A stretch of 64,000 nucleotides of DNA from an uncultured Draconibacterium sp. (lineage in GTDB: Bacteria; Bacteroidota; Bacteroidia; Bacteroidales; Prolixibacteraceae): positions 4,002,501-4,066,500 of the forward strand of contig NZ_OY781365.1 in assembly GCF_963676815.1 (NCBI RefSeq), read 5' to 3'. The translations under genes were made by a program, and so were the position numbers. Shown here one piece after another: positions 50,520 to 58,935 of the stretch. Position 1 is the stretch's first letter. Every line of letters begins with the position of its first letter. The notes beneath the pieces are model-generated. The model worked only from the letters and a program-made list of their open reading frames with translations, had not been told where the DNA came from and searched no databases.

Positions 50520-50541
50520 CTCGTGCAAGTATCGTGCAAAT
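50520..50541. repeat. TCGTGCAA direct repeats at the right end
   Basis: TCGTGCAA occurs at 50521-50528 and 50532-50539, 11 bp apart. The same octamer makes the palindrome at the integrase promoter and the site ahead of 35926. Location near the right att candidate suggests recombinase arm sites or repressor sites. Confidence 0.48.
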
Positions 50542-50594
50542 TGAAAGAAAAAAGGATGTAACTATTTGGTTATTAGCAACATCCTTCTTGCTTT

Positions 50595-50604
50595 TGTGAT
50601 CCCA
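50595..50604. repeat. Candidate attR core (right copy of 10-bp direct repeat)
   Basis: TGTGATCCCA matches 31544-31553 exactly. Phage-like genes lie to its left and only mob/tra genes to its right, so it fits as a boundary. A 10-mer can recur by chance, so context rather than length is the argument. Confidence 0.4.
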
Positions 50605-50697
50605 AGCGGAGAGGTGTCGAACTTTTTGATTGAAGATTATGATGCTGTGTTTGAGTTTATGAGTGCCGATACACAAAAAAAACGGCTTAAATTATAA
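50596..50697 (+). pseudogene. Possible 3' remnant of a gene at the element boundary
   Basis: An open frame ends at 50697 with a gene-like C-terminus: IPSGEVSNFLIEDYDAVFEF then MSADTQKKRLKL. It has no start of its own and begins around the att core. It may be the end of a gene of the neighbouring conjugative element separated from its 5' part by insertion. The left flank at 31.5 kb does not show the missing part. Confidence 0.25.
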
Positions 50698-50829
50698 TAC
50701 AATCGCAGTTAATTTTTTTTTAAATTTTAAAGCCATAAATCTTTAGTTGATAAATGGAACTTAAAAAAAGAGTAAAACAATATAATTGGCAGTGTTGCCT
50801 ATTGATCGTCTAAAACCGATAAACGGTAG

Positions 50830-52833
50830 TTAATTTTTTATTAAATGCCCCAATCCCGGATCGTTTTTAATCCTTTCCAATTCATCCACAACAATCTGCG
50901 CTGTTTCGCTTTTGATGCGTGAATAATTGAAATTAATTTCCTGTTGAAGCTGGCTTTTCCCTTCTTTATCGGTAAAATTTGTGATAACCGGGATCGGCTT
51001 ATAGTTCTTTGTTTCTCTGGCAACTTTCTCGTTGTCAACTACAATTTCTGCATGGAAAATCTTTTGCTCAATACGTTCGTCAAAGTTATCCGAAACGGCA
51101 CCTACAAAAGTTCCCTGTGTAAGGTTACTTATTTTCGAAGCTGGAATTAAGGTATCCATTTGAGTGTTAATAGAGGTGGATTTATCCTGCCGGTTAATGG
51201 TCATAGACTGGCGTTTTTGAAGGACTTTACCAAACCGTTCCGACAAGGTTTTGGCAGTCTCACCAACCACCTGGCCGCTAAAAATATTTCCCACGGTATT
51301 CATCACTACTTTAGCTTCCTTGTCGCCATAATCCCGGTTTAGCTGCGAAAAATCCTGAAATCCCAAACATACCGCAACTTTATTGCTTCTTGCTGTCGCA
51401 ATTAGGTTGTCCAATCCACGGAAATAAATGGTTGGAAGCTCATCTATAATTACGGAACTTTTTAACTGTCCCTTTTTATTGATGAGTTTTACGATGCGGG
51501 AATTATATAATCCCAGTGCTGCAGAGTAAATGTTCTGGCGGTCCGGATTATTACCAACGCAAAGAATCTTTGGTTCTTTTGGATTATTAATATCTAAAGT
51601 AAAATCGTTGCCAGACATCACCCAGTAGAGTTGTGGTGAGATCATCCTCGATAATGGGATTTTAGCACTGGCAATCTGCCCCTGCAATTGGTCTTGTGCT
51701 CCGCCTTCCCAGGCATCCATAAAAGGCGAGAGGTAATTTTCCAACTCTGGATAAGAAGTCAGAATGGTAAAAATGTCAGCATACTTCTTATTCAAAAATT
51801 CCACTGCATGGGGAAAAGTGCAATACTTCCCGTTTTTATAAATCTTCAGGTACCAGATAATAGCAGCCAAAAGAATAATTGGCGATTCAACAAAGAAATC
51901 CCCTTGTTTCTGAATCCAGGTTTTATTCAGGTTAAGCATTATTGTGTAAGCTGATTCATAAGCATCCGCAATATCAGTCATAAATTCAGGAGCAATGGGA
52001 TTACAGCGGTGACTACGTTCCGGGTTATCAAAATTTATTACATAAAATTTCGGAGGTACGTCGTATCTGTTTATGTTTTTCAATAGTGTATTGTAAGCAA
52101 TTACGCTCAGATCGTCAAACTTAAAATCGTAAATGTACATGCTAAAACCCTTTTGAATTTGCTGCCTGATGTAGTTATTTACAATAGCATAAGATTTACC
52201 GCTTCCCGGAGTACCCAAGACAATACTTGCCCGGAAAGGATTCACCACATTAATCCAGCCATCGTAGTTCGTCCCCTTATGTTTAAACCGTGTGGGGAGG
52301 TTTACTGAGTATTCGTTCTCCATTAATTGCATTTCCTGCATAAATGATTCGTTTTCGTCGTTAAAAACATCCTGCATCAGGTTATTTTTTAATAAGCGAC
52401 TCATCCATAATCCCGATTTCAAAAGTAGGACATACCCAATTGACAACGATAAAATGTAAAGAATACTTTTAGCCAATAATGAAGTTTGAAGTTTCAGCAT
52501 AAAACCATTTAAGAAATAGAAACCTAATCCGAAAACGAGAAATATCGTAATCTTGGTCCAGGTTACCTTCTCCGTTTTTACACCTCGTATGCCCAGACAG
52601 GAAATCGCTAATAAAACAAAACTTGCCAGCTTCGACCAGATTGGCATTGAAAAGATTTCGGTATATTTCTGAAAATTCAGCAGAATTTTATCGATGATGC
52701 CAACTGTTGCATGAAACTCAACTAGGATCTCGTAACAAAACCAGTAAATATGAAATATTGAAATGAGGATACTCACTGCCCTGATTAGCTCAATAATTTT
52801 GGCGAGGGCTCTTACATCATCTTCGTTTTGCAT
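50830..52833 (-). CDS. mobC: Type IV coupling protein (MobC/TraG-like)
   Basis: A 667-aa inner-membrane ATPase that brings the relaxase-DNA complex to the type IV secretion channel. About four membrane helices lie in residues 12-155. The P-loop is LGTPGSGKS (about 206-213), SSVIIDELPTIYF (Walker B) is near 465, and the AVCLGFQDFSQLNRDYG sensor region follows. This is the CTnDOT MobC-type coupling protein by position and layout. It is the last gene of the leftward mob cluster, 3 bp after mobB. Confidence 0.9.
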   Translation of the reverse strand: MQNEDDVRALAKIIELIRAVSILISIFHIYWFCYEILVEFHATVGIIDKILLNFQKYTEIFSMPIWSKLASFVLLAISCLGIRGVKTEKVTWTKITIFLVFGLGFYFLNGFMLKLQTSLLAKSILYILSLSIGYVLLLKSGLWMSRLLKNNLMQDVFNDENESFMQEMQLMENEYSVNLPTRFKHKGTNYDGWINVVNPFRASIVLGTPGSGKSYAIVNNYIRQQIQKGFSMYIYDFKFDDLSVIAYNTLLKNINRYDVPPKFYVINFDNPERSHRCNPIAPEFMTDIADAYESAYTIMLNLNKTWIQKQGDFFVESPIILLAAIIWYLKIYKNGKYCTFPHAVEFLNKKYADIFTILTSYPELENYLSPFMDAWEGGAQDQLQGQIASAKIPLSRMISPQLYWVMSGNDFTLDINNPKEPKILCVGNNPDRQNIYSAALGLYNSRIVKLINKKGQLKSSVIIDELPTIYFRGLDNLIATARSNKVAVCLGFQDFSQLNRDYGDKEAKVVMNTVGNIFSGQVVGETAKTLSERFGKVLQKRQSMTINRQDKSTSINTQMDTLIPASKISNLTQGTFVGAVSDNFDERIEQKIFHAEIVVDNEKVARETKNYKPIPVITNFTDKEGKSQLQQEINFNYSRIKSETAQIVVDELERIKNDPGLGHLIKN

Positions 52834-52836
52834 AGC

Positions 52837-54060
52837 TTAGCTTTTTCGTTTTTTTCTTTTCTTTCGTTTCATTCTTCTAATGAAAGCTTCCTCTTGGTAG
52901 TCTTCGCCAAGAGCCTCAATGCCGAACAATCCGGCCAGATTTTCGATGCTTGAGTCTTTGTTGTCTGGAAATTCTGAATGGCCCTGGTCTGGTGACTTGA
53001 ATTGTGCATCCGTTTTGTTTTCTACGCCAAATCGTTCATTAAAAACATTGGCAGAAAATTCTTTACCCAGACGAGAACCGTTGAACACAAACTTTTGCTT
53101 GTGATCGATAAAAGTTGCTCCATAAATCCGCCCCGAATCATTCGCACGAAACAGCACAGAAATACCTTGTTTGAATAACTGGTTCTCGAAGTCTTTTCGA
53201 TTCTCACTCTTATGAAATACCTTGGAAATAACTTCCCTGGGTCGATCTTTTAGTTTTTTATTTTTGATCTGTTCTTTTGATTTTTCAATTTGAGCAAGAA
53301 GAGCTTCATGCCCCGTGGATTTGCCAAATTTTGATGACTTGATTGGATTGCCAGCTACTTTACCGTTATTATCCAATGCCGCGTAAACAATTCCATGAAA
53401 AGCTTTCCCATTCTTTTCTCCTCTTACTTCGGTAGCATGAACATTATAGAATGAAAGCAAGGCCTTGTATTCATTAAACGATTGAAAGTTCAACGTTCTC
53501 GATACAGGACGAACTACATTGGCAATTTGCTGTTTTAGATTTCCCTTTTCGAATTCAACCGGCTTTAAGTTATAAACTCCTTTCTTTTCTTTTTCATCGG
53601 CGGGTGTTAATCCAAAATTCTGTTCCAGTTCCCGACAAATACGCATGGATAGCCGGTGTTGAAAATTGTCCCGAATCATTTTCCCTGTCTCGTCAATTTT
53701 TACTGAAACAATATGCAAATGATGGCGGTCAATGTCTTCATGCTTGTACACTATGTATGGTTGATTACCGTAGCCCAGTTTTGCCATGTATTGCTCAGCC
53801 ATCCGTGAGAATTGTTCATCGTTTAGTTTATCCTTTGGATCAGGATTTAACGAAATATGAATAACCGGATTTTCGGTTCGTTTATTGGCGCTTAAATACG
53901 GTTCAAAAGAACTCGTGCATAAGCCAATAGAATACTCTCCATTGAGAGGTTCAATCATTTTGTTGACCATTAAAACAGAAGCAGCATCCTTTTTTAGCTT
54001 ATCGTGATTGTACGCCAATGCACTATAAATCGAACTTCCTGAGCTTATTTTTGCAACCAT
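52837..54060 (-). CDS. mobB: MobB relaxase
   Basis: A 407-aa relaxase that nicks the element at oriT and leads the strand to the recipient. The start MVAKISSGSSIYSALAYNHDKL carries the family N-terminus with a candidate catalytic Tyr, and motif III is HEDIDRHHLHIV (about residues 113-124) with the three-His metal site. The C-terminal third is basic, ending RRMKRKKRKKRKS. It overlaps mobA by 16 bp. Names follow CTnDOT usage. Confidence 0.9.
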   Translation of the reverse strand: MVAKISSGSSIYSALAYNHDKLKKDAASVLMVNKMIEPLNGEYSIGLCTSSFEPYLSANKRTENPVIHISLNPDPKDKLNDEQFSRMAEQYMAKLGYGNQPYIVYKHEDIDRHHLHIVSVKIDETGKMIRDNFQHRLSMRICRELEQNFGLTPADEKEKKGVYNLKPVEFEKGNLKQQIANVVRPVSRTLNFQSFNEYKALLSFYNVHATEVRGEKNGKAFHGIVYAALDNNGKVAGNPIKSSKFGKSTGHEALLAQIEKSKEQIKNKKLKDRPREVISKVFHKSENRKDFENQLFKQGISVLFRANDSGRIYGATFIDHKQKFVFNGSRLGKEFSANVFNERFGVENKTDAQFKSPDQGHSEFPDNKDSSIENLAGLFGIEALGEDYQEEAFIRRMKRKKRKKRKS

Positions 54061-54476
54061 CTTTTTTCAAATTCTTTGGTTAAATCCAATATCTTCTGGT
54101 TTATCGCAACCAATTGAAAAGTTGCTTTCTGTATTTGGGAAAGAAAAGCCAGTGCCTTTTTCTCCGAAAAGTTGTTTTTTATTGCTTTGGTAACCTGGTT
54201 GTAATTGACTCCAATCGCCCTGAATTGTGAATAAAATGAGGTCAGGCGCATATAATAATCCATCGATCCCTTATCGATTTTTACCACTTTAACAGGCTTG
54301 TCAAAAATGCAGGCAGTAATAAAATGTGCTTTAACTTCCATTCCCGATGCCTCGAAAAGAGCAAGAAATCGTGCATTGTCAACATCATTTAAGCTTATGG
54401 CATAACGATGTATACATGGATCTTTTTTTGGTTTACGTCCCCCTTTGTGTTTATTTTTTCTTTTTCCTACTCCCAT
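54045..54476 (-). CDS. mobA: MobA mobilisation protein
   Basis: A 143-aa DNA-binding accessory of the relaxosome. The very basic start (MGVGKRKNKHKGGRKPKKD) precedes a ribbon-helix-helix-like part (IHRYAISLNDVDNARFLALFEASGM) and a helical tail, FSEKKALAFLSQIQKATFQLVAINQ. Such proteins bind oriT and present it to the relaxase. It is first in the mob operon and lies beside the palindrome array proposed as oriT. Confidence 0.85.
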   Translation of the reverse strand: MGVGKRKNKHKGGRKPKKDPCIHRYAISLNDVDNARFLALFEASGMEVKAHFITACIFDKPVKVVKIDKGSMDYYMRLTSFYSQFRAIGVNYNQVTKAIKNNFSEKKALAFLSQIQKATFQLVAINQKILDLTKEFEKRWLQK

Positions 54477-54549
54477 TTTGTTGTTTTTAAAGCATTAATC
54501 ATTACCAGAATTCTTATAAAAAATCACACGACTTCGGAGTGATGATTTT

Positions 54550-54630
54550 CCCCAACGGGGCAAGTGGTTTCGTGTAACACGAAACGTTTTGAGTTACTCA
54601 AAACACAACTTGCCGTGTGCCAGTGCACAC
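54550..54630. promoter_or_regulatory. Candidate oriT: array of perfect palindromes
   Basis: Four hairpins follow in about 80 bp. CCCC-AAC-GGGG is at 54550-54560. Two adjacent 19-nt palindromes are GTTTCGTGTAACACGAAAC (54567-54585) and GTTTTGAGTTACTCAAAAC (54586-54604). GTGTGC and GCACAC pair at 54615-54630. Outer arms GGCAAGT (54559-54565) and ACTTGCC (54608-54614) enclose the two 19-mers. It lies 75 bp upstream of mobA, the expected site of oriT; the nick site is not identified. Confidence 0.55.
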
Positions 54631-54717
54631 CTTGTAGCGTTACAATAAAAGTTATAGGGCGTAGCCGTTTTATCGATCATATTTTTACTCTTGAAAATTG
54701 TTGGAAACAAAGGTAAA

Positions 54718-54939
54718 ATGGGCGTTTTGAATTCTAATCATACAGAAATAAGCCAAATGCTGCCAGAGAAGGCCAAGTACTTCCTGCTCTTTAAAAAGCA
54801 CGGTTTTAAAAGCTTTTTATTTGTTCATTTGATCGGGGAAATAATGGATTATTTAATGGTTGGTGTAAGCAGAGATATGTTAGTCGGAATAAATAAAATG
54901 GGAATGAAACATGTTGCAAACGAAATATTTAAAAACTGA
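54718..54939 (+). CDS. Small hypothetical protein of the conjugative element
   Basis: A 73-aa protein starting MGVLNSNHTEISQMLPEKAKYFLLFKKHGFKSFLF. The ATG at 54718 is preferred to a TTG at 54691. It has a hydrophobic middle (SFLFVHLIGEIMDYLMVGV) that could be a membrane helix. No family recognised. It lies between oriT and the ParA-type gene. Confidence 0.45.
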   Translation: MGVLNSNHTEISQMLPEKAKYFLLFKKHGFKSFLFVHLIGEIMDYLMVGVSRDMLVGINKMGMKHVANEIFKN

Positions 54940-55141
54940 TTTTGGCAAAGAACTGAGTAGTTAAATTATACAACAACGAAGAGCTTAAGGATTTCAACGT
55001 TGAAACGATGCAACACTTCATTAATTAAACATTGCAACATAAACTGATTTACAGAGCTCATTAATCGAATAATGATTCAGATATTATTCTATTTGATTGA
55101 ATAACTATAGAAATAATTTGCTCATCAAAAAAACAAAGGTC

Positions 55142-55903
55142 ATGGAAAAAGAAACATTATTTATTGCGTTCAGCACACAAAAAGGAGGTGTTGGGAAAAC
55201 AGCTTTTACCGTTTTAATGTCGAGTTACCTGCACTATGTAAAAGGCCTGGAAATTGCAGTGGTGGATTGTGATTATCCGCAGCACAGTATTGCTGAAATA
55301 CGCCAGCGCGATATGGAACAGGTGATGAAAGATAACTATTACAAGCAATTGGCCTATAAACAATTTACCGCGCTTGAACGAAAGGCATACCAGGTTGAAA
55401 AAAGTATGCCCGAAGATGCCATTGATGTAGCGGAAAATCTGATCGACGGAGCAACAACTCAACCCGACATAATATTTTTCGATCTCCCTGGAACATTAAA
55501 CAGCAGAGGTGTGGTAAAAACATTGGGCGGAATGGATTATATCTTTTCGCCGGTAAGTGCCGACCGTGTGGTTATGGAAAGCACGCTGAAATTTGCCACC
55601 ATGTTGAATGAAAATCTGATTAGTGTAGGGAAAAGTGATATCAAAGGTTTGTACCTGATTTGGAATATGGTTGATGGTAGGGAGAAAAACGAACTGTATG
55701 ATGTGTATGAAAATGTAATCGGCGAGTTAGGCTTAAATATTCTAAAAACATTTGTGCCCGATTCAAAACGTTTTCGCAGGGAACTGACTTCCGGCCACAA
55801 GCCTGTATTTCGCTCAACACTTTTTCCTGCTCACAACAGTCTTTTAAAAGGAAGCAACCTGATTGCGCTGGCTGATGAAATCCTAGAAACCATTAAGCAA
55901 TAA
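55142..55903 (+). CDS. traA: ParA-family ATPase TraA
   Basis: A 253-aa deviant-Walker ATPase: STQKGGVGKTAFTVLMSS (residues 10-27) with the signature Lys, then VVDCDYPQHS and FFDLPGTLNSRG (about 125). ATG 55142 is taken; the frame is open 15 codons upstream but those are not family-like. In CTnDOT-type elements this ParA protein heads the tra operon and may position the element or the transfer machinery. DUF3408 gene follows 5 bp later. Confidence 0.9.
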   Translation: MEKETLFIAFSTQKGGVGKTAFTVLMSSYLHYVKGLEIAVVDCDYPQHSIAEIRQRDMEQVMKDNYYKQLAYKQFTALERKAYQVEKSMPEDAIDVAENLIDGATTQPDIIFFDLPGTLNSRGVVKTLGGMDYIFSPVSADRVVMESTLKFATMLNENLISVGKSDIKGLYLIWNMVDGREKNELYDVYENVIGELGLNILKTFVPDSKRFRRELTSGHKPVFRSTLFPAHNSLLKGSNLIALADEILETIKQ

Positions 55904-55908
55904 ACGAC

Positions 55909-56274
55909 ATGGCACGAAAAAAATACAATCCGGACGAAATCGATGAAGAATTTATCATTTCAACCATTCAGAATGAAAAACCGGAGGCCGGAAAGACAAA
56001 GGAGAAAAAGCCAGCAACAGTTACAAAATGGAAACAGGCAAATCAAGCTTATGATGAGCTTTTCCTTTCAGATTCCAAAACGAAAGCACGTTTTGGAAAG
56101 AATGTTCCCATCCGGCAGGAATACCACAAACGGATTCAGCAAATTATTCGAGTAATCGGTAAGGACGAGATCTCAATTTATAATTACATCGATAATGTGC
56201 TGACCCATCATTTTGACGAATTTCAGGAGGAAATTGTCAAGCGATATAACGAAAACAACGAAGACATTTTTTAA
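55909..56274 (+). CDS. DUF3408-type conjugal protein (TraB position)
   Basis: A 121-aa basic protein. Its C-terminal half RQEYHKRIQQIIRVIGKDEISIYNYIDNVLTHHFDEFQEEI is the DUF3408 signature, which resembles a ribbon-helix-helix. It is found after ParA in Bacteroidota transfer regions and probably acts as its ParB-like partner. A lysine-rich linker precedes the domain. Confidence 0.85.
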   Translation: MARKKYNPDEIDEEFIISTIQNEKPEAGKTKEKKPATVTKWKQANQAYDELFLSDSKTKARFGKNVPIRQEYHKRIQQIIRVIGKDEISIYNYIDNVLTHHFDEFQEEIVKRYNENNEDIF

Positions 56275-56289
56275 CCCAAACCGGAAGTT

Positions 56290-56832
56290 ATGATTGAATT
56301 TGTTGTAATCGTTGGGATAATTATTCTGCTAAGTATTTTCTTCCAATATTGGAGGCGTTTTTCTGCTCCTGTCGCCAATGGCGAAAGAAAAAGTAATTTA
56401 TCGGATGAAAGTGGAATAATCGGAAAAAGCACCTTCGTTTTGAATACGGACAGAAAGAGTCAATCCCATTCAAATTCCACAGGTAAGCTAGATATTGAAG
56501 TTGCTCTGGATTATGAGGATGTTGAGCTCGATGAAGAATTGGAAGAACTTGGCATTGCCAACGGTTCTTCGGTAGATATAACTTTTGAAGAAATGATGGA
56601 GGTAGTTACCGAGGTTGAAAATGAGCACCCGGAAAGACCATCCCAAACGGGGAAACTGCTCTATGAAAATGAAAATACCGATTGGGTTGAACAATTGGCA
56701 GCAACCTCCGAAAGCTATCAAAAACGTATCTCCGGTTTAATTGATTTGCATTTGGGGAGTTTAGGACGAAATGATATTCTCATTTATGAGGATGGAATAA
56801 GTGGATTTGATATTGGGGAGTATATTACTTAA
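56290..56832 (+). CDS. TraD-like conjugal transfer protein
   Basis: A 180-aa protein with a single N-terminal membrane helix (residues 1-18) and an acidic soluble part (VALDYEDVELDEELEELGIANGSSVDITFEEMMEVV). This layout is that of TraD-type proteins of CTnDOT-family operons. The C-terminal helix ISGLIDLHLG follows a linker. Its stop is followed by about 110 bp and then the inverted cargo operon. traE, the usual next gene, is displaced to 60072. Confidence 0.75.
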   Translation: MIEFVVIVGIIILLSIFFQYWRRFSAPVANGERKSNLSDESGIIGKSTFVLNTDRKSQSHSNSTGKLDIEVALDYEDVELDEELEELGIANGSSVDITFEEMMEVVTEVENEHPERPSQTGKLLYENENTDWVEQLAATSESYQKRISGLIDLHLGSLGRNDILIYEDGISGFDIGEYIT

Positions 56833-56940
56833 ATTAAGTCGTTGCTCCCTAAAGTAAATTCTTTTGTGTTAATCTCAAAACCCCATGAACATAGACGTTT
56901 TTTTTTATATTACAGTTTTCATATTTGGAGGTATAAATTA

Positions 56941-57999
56941 TTAATATGCATCTTTTAATTTGAAGTATATGTCTTTTGCATTATTCCAAAATTCTGATCT
57001 AAAATTTAAATCCTCATTATTTGATAATGTGGAGGGAAAGAAAGTTCCCTTTAAACCAGCCCAATTTCCATAAAGAGGTATGCTTACTTCAAATACTTTA
57101 GGATTGCCTTTAAATTCTGCTTTTACTTGAATGCTCGAATTTTCTTTTTTAGACCTAAATTCATATGTCATTGCCGTAAATCTATAACCTTCATTTTCTG
57201 AGTCTTTAACAAATTTGTTTTCTCTTAAATTTTTACCATCTAGGATTGCTTTACTGATGCCAGCAAGCTCCGCTTCATTAGCTTCACTATCAGGGTCTTC
57301 ATCTGTCTCCTGATCCTTATCTTTTTTAAAGCTTAATTGAACTACATCAGAAAATTCCCAAATATTGGTATTCATTCCTTGTTTGGCTAGAGCATCGAAA
57401 AATAAAATTGTTTTTTCTGTTGTCAGCATATCCCTAATCTCTTCAATTTCGATCTTTCTTCTTAAATGCTTGCCCAGCAAATCCCTTATAATAGATGGAT
57501 CCTTCGATCTTTTGCTGTCAACCTCAATTAACCATTCGTCATTTTTTTTCTTAATATAAAAATCGAATTCCGTATTCTCACTTTGCAAAAACTCCATTCT
57601 GCCAAGGCGTCTTCTATTATACGTAATACTAGACTTGTATATTTCTGGTTCATTTCTCTTAGAAATTAATCTAGGTGTGACTATTGTCATGTCTTTTGCA
57701 GCACCATCACTGATTAGGGCTTCAACTGAGTTTATAAGTTCAAAATCAGATTCTGTGTTATTCACAATAAATCCTGCTAATGTGTTTTTGTAATTTTTCT
57801 GATAAGCTTCATTATGTATTCGTGAAATGTCGTCTTTGTCAAAAAAGAAAAAAGATAACTCCTTAGCAAGAACTGCTTTCGGTGCATTAGGCATAAAAAT
57901 ACCTTTTTCTTTTGCGAAATTTCTTACAAAGGTTGTAGAAGAAAAGTTGGCGAAAACCTCTTCCAATTCGTATGGTTCGGGATGTTTGTATTTTTCCAT
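56941..57999 (-). CDS. Unrecognised protein C of the three-gene cargo operon
   Basis: A 352-aa soluble protein, last gene of the leftward operon, starting 1 bp after the stop of gene B. A segment FDFYIKKKNDEWLIEVDSKRS (split here for length) is flanked by D146 and the triad E159, D161, K163; it could be a divergent PD-(D/E)XK core but this is weak. An acidic linker of many Asp and Glu lies near residues 228-250, and a beta-rich C-terminal domain (VKAEFKGNPKVFEVSIPLYGNW) ends it. I recognise no family. Its location within a defence-like operon suggests an effector or sensor role. Confidence 0.75.
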   Translation of the reverse strand: MEKYKHPEPYELEEVFANFSSTTFVRNFAKEKGIFMPNAPKAVLAKELSFFFFDKDDISRIHNEAYQKNYKNTLAGFIVNNTESDFELINSVEALISDGAAKDMTIVTPRLISKRNEPEIYKSSITYNRRRLGRMEFLQSENTEFDFYIKKKNDEWLIEVDSKRSKDPSIIRDLLGKHLRRKIEIEEIRDMLTTEKTILFFDALAKQGMNTNIWEFSDVVQLSFKKDKDQETDEDPDSEANEAELAGISKAILDGKNLRENKFVKDSENEGYRFTAMTYEFRSKKENSSIQVKAEFKGNPKVFEVSIPLYGNWAGLKGTFFPSTLSNNEDLNFRSEFWNNAKDIYFKLKDAY

Positions 58000-58000
58000 A

Positions 58001-58930
58001 TTATTCGAGATTATGATCGAGTATCCAGTCAGGTAGTCCTTTATTTAGTGACATTGACAAAAACTCAACATCTATTCGATCATTTTTGAATTCATTTATA
58101 ATTGAGTCTTTTATTTTGCGGAACTCCTGTATGTTTCTGTGATAGTTATATATCGCAAGTTTATTGCCTGTTTGAGCAATATGTTGCAGCAAAGCATTTT
58201 TTAATAACTGCATACTCTTAAAATCAGTATTGCCAAAATAAAAAACTACTTGTTTATTTAATACCCGATTCTTATCACGAATTTCCGCATATATAAATTT
58301 AGAGAACATACTTTCCAAAGACAATATTTTAGTTGAGTTTGCTGCACCTTTACCTAAAAATGGATAGTGAAATTCAAAAATACAGGTAGGATCTTTTAGT
58401 CTAAATGAATGTATTTTATCGACAACCGAAGTTAGTCGTAAAATATCTTCATTAGACATTATAAAAATACGATTAGGTATCGTGACACCTCTTCCATTCT
58501 TTTGAAAATCGATGGACGTTAGGTCTTTTTTTAATTTCTCTGTAATAGTTGGATCTGTCTCATAATCTGAAAACCAAATAACAATTAATCCATTTCGAAG
58601 AATCGTATTCTCCATCTTCGGAAATAACTCATACAATTCGTCAGAGTTTCTAAGATTTACTATTTTATCATAAAGGTCACAAATCCATTTTTCTAATTTA
58701 CTTCTTGAATAACTAGATAGTTTGTAATGCTTTGCTTCGAGAAGAATGCCTTGAAATCCATTGGTTGTTGGATTCTCATATTGAAAAAGAGCATCAACGC
58801 CTCTTTCTTTGTTTTCAATATCAGGAATATCAATATTTTTATCAGCAACTAATTCCCATCCTAATTTCCGAAGAAGAATTGTTGCTTCATTATTCCAAAT
58901 ATCTCCATTTACTCCTTGGTCTTCTGCCAT
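58001..58930 (-). CDS. PD-(D/E)XK nuclease-like protein B of the three-gene cargo operon
   Basis: A 309-aa soluble protein. Its N-terminal third looks like a restriction-type nuclease fold: EATILLRKLGWELVAD helix, then RGVDALFQY with D46 and LLEAKHYK with E65 and K67, the D-x(n)-ExK pattern. A signature WICDLYDKIVNLRNSDELYELF helix follows, and a hydrophobic strand IVIWF near 115. The N-terminal part is reminiscent of nucleases in two-gene phage-defence systems such as GAPS4, but that assignment is from memory and unverified. Gene A ends 5 bp before it. Confidence 0.72.
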   Translation of the reverse strand: MAEDQGVNGDIWNNEATILLRKLGWELVADKNIDIPDIENKERGVDALFQYENPTTNGFQGILLEAKHYKLSSYSRSKLEKWICDLYDKIVNLRNSDELYELFPKMENTILRNGLIVIWFSDYETDPTITEKLKKDLTSIDFQKNGRGVTIPNRIFIMSNEDILRLTSVVDKIHSFRLKDPTCIFEFHYPFLGKGAANSTKILSLESMFSKFIYAEIRDKNRVLNKQVVFYFGNTDFKSMQLLKNALLQHIAQTGNKLAIYNYHRNIQEFRKIKDSIINEFKNDRIDVEFLSMSLNKGLPDWILDHNLE

Positions 58931-58935
58931 TAGTT

